Made by a program: the position numbers and the translations under genes
Assembly: GCA_003648395.1 (NCBI GenBank)
Contig: QMPB01000247.1
Span: forward strand, 1-6,700
Direction of reading: 5' to 3'
DNA: 6,700 nt
Source of the DNA: Bacteroidota bacterium
GTDB taxonomy: Bacteria > Bacteroidota > Bacteroidia > Bacteroidales > UBA1556
Shown here: in pieces, positions 1 through 5,603 of the stretch
Position numbering within the stretch: the first letter of the stretch is position 1
Layout of the letters: the number at the start of each line of letters is the position of its first letter
The notes under the pieces: generated by a model
The model's input: only the letters and a program-made list of their open reading frames with translations
What the model was told of the DNA's origin: nothing
Databases searched by the model: none

Positions 1-1070
1 CCATTGGAGTTTACCTTCATTATCATACCCTTATGATATAGCTCTTGCGAGTTGTCAGGATTAAGCATCTCCACAGTGCCTGTGATAATTAAATCGCCCG
101 AGGGCAGTATGTCCAAACCCATGCTTTGGTGTAAGGATTGACACTTGAAGTTATTAAATACAATATAGTTCTTTTCCCATAGTTTTGTTTGGTTTTGAAT
201 ATCTACCTTAGCAAGTACAACCGAATGCTGGAAATAAGTAACATCGTAAGTAAAAGTTGAACTAACATAAAGATAGTTAGCATTTAGTATTTCTAAATCA
301 AGGGGAACATGAGGGTATTGTTTTGTATTAACAATAACCGACCATTCAATATTTCCATATTTGTTCACTTTTACGGCACGTATGGTATTATTATAAACCG
401 TAGGAAAATAATAGCCAGAATCGGGAGCTAATTCAATATCATAAAGCGAAGTTATTGTCGGATATTTTCGGATCCACTCCACATTACCCACACTATCCAC
501 TTTTAGCAAATAAGCTTTGCGATCGGTATTGGGCACACAGCCCGGATTATACATGCCGCTAATAATAAAACCTCCATCCAAGCTTTGGCGTATTGCCGTA
601 AATGCATTAAATATACTTGCCCCAGGCAGTGCTGCCGCTGCCGTATCGGGATGGGTGTATGTGCGGGTCCATAGGGTGTCTAGGGTTTGGGGGTTGACTT
701 TAAATAAAGTCGCACTAAAGCCTTGATTAGGTTTATTATTCATTCCTACAAAATATATAATAGTATCCATTCCTAAGATCATACTATTACCTGGGGTTAC
801 TATATAATTATTAAGCGTATCCCACCATACTTTATTACTAATGATATTGCCTAAAGAATCTACCTTCATTATCCCCATTCCTTGGTTATTTACATAGGGT
901 GTGTCAAGATATAAATGTAAAATATAATAAACACTATCTTCAGTAATAATATTTACAATAGTATTTGAACCTTGTAATGGAAACAGTATCTTATTATAAA
1001 AGGTTGAGCTTTGTGAAAAACTCACCAAGAAACTAAACATTAAAACAATAATAATTGCTATCTTTTTCAT
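1..1070 (-). CDS. Exported propeller-type repeat protein, 3' end outside the window
   Basis: This frame is open for 356 codons from ATG at 1070 to the left edge, so the C-terminus is missing. Residues 1-19 form a signal peptide (Lys-Lys, then a hydrophobic stretch) with likely cleavage in SFS|QSS. The rest carries a recurring strand unit, K-V-(D/N)-x-x-G-N-x-x-W, at about residues 68-82, 122-137, 188-203, 232-245 and 286-302, and it begins again at 351. Companion strands read LDGGFIISG (164-172) and PSGDLIITG (323-331). These units are typical of Bacteroidota surface proteins thought to fold as beta-propellers, many of which end in a T9SS sorting domain; that end would lie beyond position 1. 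No catalytic residues are recognisable and the substrate is unknown. The gene lies 70 bp downstream of the frameshifted gene on the same strand. No SD motif or TAnnTTTG element precedes the ATG, so cotranscription by read-through is possible. Confidence 0.88.
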   Translation of the reverse strand, partial: MKKIAIIIVLMFSFLVSFSQSSTFYNKILFPLQGSNTIVNIITEDSVYYILHLYLDTPYVNNQGMGIMKVDSLGNIISNKVWWDTLNNYIVTPGNSMILGMDTIIYFVGMNNKPNQGFSATLFKVNPQTLDTLWTRTYTHPDTAAAALPGASIFNAFTAIRQSLDGGFIISGMYNPGCVPNTDRKAYLLKVDSVGNVEWIRKYPTITSLYDIELAPDSGYYFPTVYNNTIRAVKVNKYGNIEWSVIVNTKQYPHVPLDLEILNANYLYVSSTFTYDVTYFQHSVVLAKVDIQNQTKLWEKNYIVFNNFKCQSLHQSMGLDILPSGDLIITGTVEMLNPDNSQELYHKGMIMKVNSN

Positions 1071-1085
1071 TATAAAATAAAGTTT

Positions 1086-1122
1086 AAAATGCAATGACCG
1101 TATCTATTATACAGCCATTGCA
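1086..1122 (-). terminator. Weak terminator-like hairpin between two minus-strand genes
   Basis: An imperfect inverted repeat pairs TGCAATG (1090-1096) with CATTGCA (1116-1122). An inner GTAT/ATAC stem (1100-1103 with 1109-1112) closes a five-base loop, and a 3x3 internal loop separates the two stems. On the minus strand the hairpin starts 18 bases after the stop codon at 1141 and is followed by TTTT, then AAAC. The short T run and few G/C pairs suggest weak or partial termination, which would let some transcription reach the gene starting at 1070. On the plus strand no T run follows. Confidence 0.35.
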
Positions 1123-1140
1123 ATTAATATACTAGTATGC

Positions 1141-3171
1141 TTATTCAACAATATTTAGTTGTTTAACTTCAAGGAGTAAACTGCCGCTATAAAGCGATAC
1201 AGAATATAATCCTGCCGATAGTGTTAATACATCTATCAATTGATAAATTGTACCATTATCGAAATATTCTTCTCTTATTGTGCGTCCTTGCATATCAGTA
1301 ATAATTACACTCAAATTTTGCATAGTTTCTATTTCGTTACTATATTGTAGTGTAAAATAGTCTTTGGCAGGATTGGGGTAAATTTTGAATACAGAGGCTA
1401 TTTCGGGCCTATCCATTTGTTTATCAGGTGCTGCTTTGCGTGCATTAGTCTCGGGCTTATGCAATATCAACTCGTTAAGCTCCATTTCTGGATTATTCCA
1501 TTCTAATAAGGCCAATGCCATAGCATGGTTGGTGCCTGATTGATTAACAATAGCTTCTAAATTAGCCATTTGCGTTTCGTTTAAATCGCCCATATGCTTA
1601 TCGTTTTGCCTAATATCTTTGGCTATGGCAAAAGTAGTTAAACTATTCTGATATTCAATCGTCTCCTTATTATTTAGGCTAAAAGTAGTAGAAATAGCAT
1701 CTAAAACACTTTGCATATTAGTATAATCATTATGTGCCAAATAAGTAGCGGCAAGCATATATTTATCTTGCAAACCTGGGCGAGCTGTCATAAAGCTCAG
1801 CATATTAGTATAAGCATTTGTATTTATGGTATCGCTACGATAAATGTCGATAATATTACTCTCGATACTCCGCACCAAATGATAATCGGCACTTACATTT
1901 GCTTCCAATAGTTCCAATTGCGAAACCGTAGATTCGCCTGCCCTAATGGCATCGATATAACTCTGAGGCAAGGCAGGAATACGATCATATATTGCATTCA
2001 TTATTTCATCATTATGCGATGCTTGTGGGTTAGCCACCATTATTAGTTTTATCATCAGCGATGTAAAGGCAGGATTGTTGATAGTAGCCATCAATACTTC
2101 GTCCGATAAATAAGGCGACTCAGCAATTAAGCCATTAAACTCCACATATACATCCCAAGGTAGAGTGGTTTCCACTTGGTTTTCAAGATTAGTATTGCCA
2201 CCATCTTTCCATATATTGCGTATTACTATGGATGAGTTAAGTGCTAATTGTGCTTGAGTTAATAAGGCGCTTTCAGTAGGAATATTGCCACTGCCATTTA
2301 GTTTGGATGGACATGAATTTTCTGGAACTTGTAGATTATTATCCAGCCCAATATTCACACTATACTCAGGTTTAAACCTTAGGGAAGTATTATTTTCATG
2401 AAAATACACTAGATAATCGGCTTGGCCGTTATCGAAGTCGAAGGTTCCTCCTTCGTGCTGACTGCTAAATTCATTTCCTGCGGGGTAATAGGATTGATTG
2501 GGATTGTTCAATACTGCAATCTGTTGCGCATCAGCAATACCAATATGCCTATAGCTCAGCTGGTCAAATATTTGTTTACCAAGTACTAGTACATCATAAT
2601 CGAATTTTTCATTATGAAAATCATTACAAAATAATTTCAAACCTACACGATGACCTGCAATCACACCTTTGTTTTGTTGTTGAGGTTGGATGCCGTAATT
2701 TAGACCTACAAAATGATTGCGGTATAATTCGTTATTTACGGCACCAAGTTCGTTAGCAATAATGCCATAAGTACCAGGATAATAGTCAGCTGCAAATTCA
2801 TTATCTTCAATATGAAAACTATAATCCCCATTAAGATATATACCATAAGGAGGTGTATTTATACTGGCATCTTCCACAGGAATATAAAAGGAATTTGAAA
2901 GTATCTCAGTATTTGAGGTATTATTAAGGTAAATGCTATGGTAACAATCCGTAAAATCATTTTCAGTGATGGAATGTTTTTCTGAGGAGTAAAAGTTAAT
3001 TGCTTTTATGCCATATAAAAGTCCTTCAAAGGTGCTATGGTGGTCTAAATGATAGTAAGGTATGTGTAGATATGAAGGCGATACATTAATTGGAGAATAA
3101 AAAGAAGCAATACCACATCCGCGTTCTGATATTGCTGATGAAGAAGAGTTTATAAAAGAATTACCTTTCAA
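1141..3171 (-). CDS. Downstream half of split T9SS surface protein: beta-helix, helical region, type A sorting domain
   Basis: This frame has no convincing start of its own. The first usable codon is TTG at 3171, which overlaps the TGA of the upstream frame (TTGA). The same frame stays open back to a TGA at 3237-3235, and codons 3201-3172 read IGLYDGSSIY, which looks like ordinary protein continuing from the upstream piece. Counted from the TTG, residues 1 to about 280 are short Asn/Gly-rich strand turns such as LKGNSF, ITENDF, ILSNSF and IEDNEF, typical of a right-handed parallel beta-helix. Residues about 297-590 are mainly helical, and 595-676 form a T9SS type A sorting domain beginning FKIYPNP with a late SAGLYSVSL strand. 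There is no signal peptide, although T9SS cargo needs Sec export first. It is therefore best read as the C-terminal half of the gene starting at 5018; independent translation by coupling at TTGA is the alternative. Ligand or enzymatic activity is unknown. Confidence 0.8.
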   Translation of the reverse strand: MKGNSFINSSSSAISERGCGIASFYSPINVSPSYLHIPYYHLDHHSTFEGLLYGIKAINFYSSEKHSITENDFTDCYHSIYLNNTSNTEILSNSFYIPVEDASINTPPYGIYLNGDYSFHIEDNEFAADYYPGTYGIIANELGAVNNELYRNHFVGLNYGIQPQQQNKGVIAGHRVGLKLFCNDFHNEKFDYDVLVLGKQIFDQLSYRHIGIADAQQIAVLNNPNQSYYPAGNEFSSQHEGGTFDFDNGQADYLVYFHENNTSLRFKPEYSVNIGLDNNLQVPENSCPSKLNGSGNIPTESALLTQAQLALNSSIVIRNIWKDGGNTNLENQVETTLPWDVYVEFNGLIAESPYLSDEVLMATINNPAFTSLMIKLIMVANPQASHNDEIMNAIYDRIPALPQSYIDAIRAGESTVSQLELLEANVSADYHLVRSIESNIIDIYRSDTINTNAYTNMLSFMTARPGLQDKYMLAATYLAHNDYTNMQSVLDAISTTFSLNNKETIEYQNSLTTFAIAKDIRQNDKHMGDLNETQMANLEAIVNQSGTNHAMALALLEWNNPEMELNELILHKPETNARKAAPDKQMDRPEIASVFKIYPNPAKDYFTLQYSNEIETMQNLSVIITDMQGRTIREEYFDNGTIYQLIDVLTLSAGLYSVSLYSGSLLLEVKQLNIVE

Positions 3172-5018
3172 ATAAATGGAGCTACCATCATATAATCCAA
3201 TAAAAAATGAAAGTTTATATTGCCATGAAAAAAATCATTTATACTAAAATTACAATTCTTGATATAGCTTCTCAATGGTCGGATATAGTTTTGATTGCCG
3301 TATTGCCCTGCAAGATAATTTTTATATCCTCCTAGCCAAATACCTCTTTTATTGTTAGTGAATTTAGAATTTTCTATTAATTGAATAATTCCTCCAGTTT
3401 TACTCCAATCTAGTGAGCCATCAAAGTTCTCTTTTATGGCTTGAATTGCTGTTTGTGCATTGTTTATCTCACTGCTGTTTTTAACAATAATTCTACCCTG
3501 ATGTACATTTATGCCATTAGAAGTCCAAGTTTCTTGTGTTTTTGTTCTATCTCCCCATACCTCTACACCTAACCACATTGCCTGGCAATTGTCTAATCCT
3601 GTAAATTTGGTATTATCAAGTATTAATAAAGCACCTGGCTCTACAATCACCTTGGCCTTAGGTCCAAACTCAATATTCATATTTTTTATAATAGTTTTGG
3701 AACCTGTAGCTACAATAAAGCCTGCAGAAGTAGAAACATCTGCTAAGCCATCTTGGAATGGGTTACTAAGATTTGTCCATGTTGTTGATAATGCAGAAAA
3801 AGCTGTTGTACGCGTATAAACCTGATTCTGTTCTATACAGCAAGATGTTTGCTTTGCCATTGAATTATATTCATAACCATCTATTTGATCGGGCAGAGTA
3901 CTTATGCTATGATTTGAAATAAAAGCAGTAAATGGAATTGTTTTTTCTCCAATGACTAAGGTGTTTGGATTTATGGAGCTACCTAAACAGTATAAGTATC
4001 CATCAGATGCTAATTCAATATGCCTACTAATAGCAGCAGATGCACCATTAATTATTTTTGTTTGATTGTCGTTAAAATCAATATATTTAATATCTCCATA
4101 AAACTGTGAAAAAAATAATTTGCTTCCATCTGGTGAAAACTCTATTCCCTTAGGGAAATCACTAATATCTGAAGTATAAGTATGAATTACGTCTGTTCCA
4201 TCTAACTCCACTATATAAATTTCACCTTTTTGCGTACTGCCCCATGCTATTTGACTTCCATCATGATTCAATTCTACTTCAAATGGTGTATAATCAATAT
4301 TTTGTCCTGGATTATTGTGATTGAGTATTGTGTTTTGATAAGTAATCCCATTATCTGTAATCAGAAATCTATCTAATTTTCCATAATAATTGGGGTTATT
4401 GATTTGATTATTTCCCTCTACTAAGTATAAATATTTATCTCCTTGGATATTGATATCTTTGCTAATAGCAAAGCTGCATTCTGTAGTTGAGCTATTAATA
4501 GAGTATCCACCAAGTATAGCTTCATCTGTAATTGAAATAATGTCGTTATTTGAATTTAGTGTTATTTTACCATAAAATACACGTGGCTCATAAGATGTTG
4601 CAATATTGCCAAGTGTACTGAATACGACAAAATACTCGTTACATGTTTCCTCCAAAGGAATAATAGCGCATTCATTTACAGTACCCATTTGCACCTGGGT
4701 ATTGTGAACAGTATGTAGGAAACTGCCTTGGTTAATGCCATTTTTATCGTAAACAGTGCCGTCTTCTATATAGAAAATCATATTTCCATTAAAATCGTAC
4801 ATGCCATTTACAGTACCTTCTTGATGACTGTATCCAATTGTAGGTGTTGGTAAATTGCTCACACTGTAAGAATATGTACCTGTTGAGCTGTTTGTAAAAT
4901 CAATTTCCTTAGAATTTGAATAGTCATTTATATACCAATGCTCCATTTGAATATACTGACTATGAGCAATGGTTGTAAAAAAAATAGTTAATGTCAAAAT
5001 TATTATTATATTTTTCAT
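3168..5018 (-). CDS. Upstream half of split T9SS surface protein: signal peptide, WD40-like propeller, start of beta-helix
   Basis: The frame has 616 codons from ATG at 5018; the A-rich leader has no SD motif, as is usual in this phylum. Residues 1-20 form a signal peptide with predicted cleavage AHS|Q21. Residues about 25-385 look like a beta-propeller: LNHDGSQIAWGS (250-261) and KGIEFSPDGSKLFFS (290-304) are WD40/PD40-like blades, and ELASDGYLYC (335-344) is another. A linker with a Cys-Cys pair (393-394) leads into beta-helix strands from about residue 440 (IEFGPKAKVIVEPGALLIL, GRIIVKNSSEI, QLIENSKFTNNKRGIWLGG, YIKNCNF). The frame then ends in HFLLDYMMVAPFI and stop, which does not continue the beta-helix pattern. 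The beta-helix resumes in the -1 frame at 3201. The piece lacks a T9SS sorting domain, so if made alone it would probably be exported to the periplasm but not passed to the cell surface. Confidence 0.85.
   Translation of the reverse strand: MKNIIIILTLTIFFTTIAHSQYIQMEHWYINDYSNSKEIDFTNSSTGTYSYSVSNLPTPTIGYSHQEGTVNGMYDFNGNMIFYIEDGTVYDKNGINQGSFLHTVHNTQVQMGTVNECAIIPLEETCNEYFVVFSTLGNIATSYEPRVFYGKITLNSNNDIISITDEAILGGYSINSSTTECSFAISKDINIQGDKYLYLVEGNNQINNPNYYGKLDRFLITDNGITYQNTILNHNNPGQNIDYTPFEVELNHDGSQIAWGSTQKGEIYIVELDGTDVIHTYTSDISDFPKGIEFSPDGSKLFFSQFYGDIKYIDFNDNQTKIINGASAAISRHIELASDGYLYCLGSSINPNTLVIGEKTIPFTAFISNHSISTLPDQIDGYEYNSMAKQTSCCIEQNQVYTRTTAFSALSTTWTNLSNPFQDGLADVSTSAGFIVATGSKTIIKNMNIEFGPKAKVIVEPGALLILDNTKFTGLDNCQAMWLGVEVWGDRTKTQETWTSNGINVHQGRIIVKNSSEINNAQTAIQAIKENFDGSLDWSKTGGIIQLIENSKFTNNKRGIWLGGYKNYLAGQYGNQNYIRPLRSYIKNCNFSINDFFHGNINFHFLLDYMMVAPFI
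3201..3207 (-). other. T TTT TTA heptamer at the frame junction
   Basis: On the minus strand the bases read CA T TTT TTA TTG in the upstream frame (His604-Phe-Leu-Leu). This fits the -1 slippery pattern X XXY YYZ, with U UUU UUA being the classical efficient form. Slipping back one base gives AUU GGA UUA next, which is exactly the downstream frame, with the zero-frame TGA 30 bases further on (3170-3168). No SD-like stimulator lies upstream. The only stem seen downstream is a 4-bp one (3176-3179 with 3185-3188), starting 12 bases after the heptamer. The site is certain as sequence; its function is uncertain. Confidence 0.4.
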
Positions 5019-5072
5019 AATTAGTTGTTATTTTTATTAAATAATTATTATTTGGGAGGAGAATTAATTTCT

Positions 5073-5125
5073 GCTTCTCTTTTGGTGGCATTCTTCCGTC
5101 TACCTGTGTTTAGTCTTGGAGAAGC
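5073..5125 (-). repeat. Inverted repeat in a GC-richer island, leader of the split gene
   Basis: GCTTCTC at 5073-5079 is the reverse complement of GAGAAGC at 5119-5125, with 39 bases between them. The span has 26 G/C out of 55 bases, clearly above the flanking DNA. If transcription starts near 5130, the repeat lies at the 5' end of the leader and could form a long-loop hairpin. A 7-bp match over this distance can arise by chance, so a role is only a possibility. Confidence 0.25.
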
Positions 5126-5135
5126 TATTGTATTA

Positions 5136-5143
5136 CAAACTTA
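5136..5143 (-). promoter_or_regulatory. Candidate Bacteroidota -7 element (TAAGTTTG)
   Basis: The minus strand reads TAAGTTTG, an exact match to the TAnnTTTG consensus of the primary sigma factor in this phylum. It is the closest such match upstream of the gene at 5018 and would give a leader of about 110 bases. The nearest TTG-type upstream element (minus-strand TTTTG, 5160-5156) is only 12 bases away, shorter than the usual spacing, so support rests on the -7 match alone. Confidence 0.3.
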
Positions 5144-5165
5144 TTTTTACCTAGCCAAAAGATAG

Positions 5166-5189
5166 ATATTTTTAAAAAGTTAAAAATAT
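5166..5189. repeat. AT-only hairpin, 10-bp perfect stem
   Basis: ATATTTTTAA (5166-5175) pairs perfectly with TTAAAAATAT (5180-5189) around the loop AAAG. It lies about 150 bp upstream of the split gene and just upstream of its candidate -7 element. It could be a regulator site or only a product of base composition; no G/C pair stabilises it. Confidence 0.3.
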
Positions 5190-5558
5190 TCCTTATAGGA
5201 TTCTTAAGTATATGACAAGAAATATATCTTCGCATAAAACTTGGTGTTTTTTCTTTAAGAATTATTACTTTGAGCATATATTATTATTAATTGATTCTGT
5301 GATTATCTGTAATTGAGCAGTATGAATAAAATGAATTAAGTATATGTTTTATTAGTTAAATTTACTATTGCAAATCTAACGATAATTGTAATACTTTATA
5401 AAACTATTTAACATAACACTCAAAGACCATTACATAATCAAGCATTTTATAAAATAAGCAACAGTTTAACGATGTTTCGATTAAAGTTTTATACTATTTA
5501 CAAAATGTAAAAGTAATTATTATTGAGATATAATATTAAATTAAAGCAAAAAAATAAC

Positions 5559-5566
5559 TACTTTTG
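5559..5566 (+). promoter_or_regulatory. Candidate Bacteroidota -7 element (TACTTTTG) for the lipoprotein gene
   Basis: TACTTTTG matches TAnnTTTG exactly. Transcription would begin at about 5571-5573. This bears on the start choice: the in-frame ATG at 5574 would be almost leaderless, while the ATG at 5604 would have a leader of about 30 bases. No clear TTG-type -33 element is seen at the expected spacing (about 5534-5542), so the call is moderate. Confidence 0.42.
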
Positions 5567-5603
5567 ATTATACATGTATAAATCACAACTGATTCTGAAA
5601 CAG

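Larger units (their letters stand above)
1141..5018 (-). pseudogene. Composite reading: one ~1,292-residue T9SS beta-propeller/beta-helix protein split by a -1 shift
   Basis: Joining the two frames at the T run (3202-3207) gives one coherent architecture: signal peptide 1-20, propeller about 25-385, beta-helix about 440-900, helical region about 913-1206, sorting domain about 1211-1292. Adding one T to the run would read HFFIGLYDGSSIYLKGNSF, a smooth beta-helix continuation. Each half holds one of the two signals needed for T9SS export, which strongly favours a single ancestral gene. The break may be a sequencing or assembly indel, a real inactivating mutation, slippage-based switching, or programmed -1 frameshifting; the sequence alone cannot choose. 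Apart from this break the frames show no internal stops or decay, so any mutation must be recent. Confidence 0.65.
5019..5603. other. AT-rich divergent intergenic region
   Basis: This stretch separates the minus-strand gene starting at 5018 from the plus-strand lipoprotein gene starting at 5604. No convincing coding frame, tRNA or other RNA gene was found. It holds a GC-richer island with an inverted repeat (5073-5125), a candidate minus-strand -7 element (5136-5143), an AT-only hairpin (5166-5189), a second minus-strand TAGATTTG match (5371-5378) lacking a -33 partner, and a candidate plus-strand -7 element (5559-5566). From about 5200 to 5550 it is low-complexity AT-rich DNA with small palindromes that are expected by composition. 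Confidence 0.75.

Noticed and set aside
517..726. 69-codon plus-strand open frame
   Set aside because: It lies wholly antisense to the exported repeat protein at 1-1070, whose signal peptide and repeats are clear; the plus-strand product has no recognisable features.
1129..1138. ATACTAGTAT perfect palindrome just after a stop codon
   Set aside because: Ten bases of mostly A/T, no second copy noticed, and no linked gene that would suggest an operator or recombination site.
1711..1911. 66-codon plus-strand open frame
   Set aside because: Antisense to the helical part of the split surface protein, with no leader or domain evidence.
3176..3188. ATGG/CCAT stem downstream of the slippery heptamer as a frameshift stimulator
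   Set aside because: Only four base pairs around a five-base loop; too weak to support programmed frameshifting by itself.
3511..3819. 102-codon plus-strand open frame
   Set aside because: Antisense to beta-helix codons of the upstream half; its residue pattern is a by-product of the opposite strand.
5371..5378. TAGATTTG on the minus strand as a second promoter for the gene at 5018
   Set aside because: The -7 match is exact but there is no TTG-type upstream partner, and it lies about 350 bases from the start codon.
5444..5455. ATTTTATAAAAT palindrome in the intergenic region
   Set aside because: Expected in DNA this AT-rich; not positioned next to a promoter candidate.
5574..5603. Earlier in-frame ATG for the lipoprotein gene
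   Set aside because: It would put ten polar residues before a normal MKKK lipoprotein signal peptide and would sit at the predicted transcription start.
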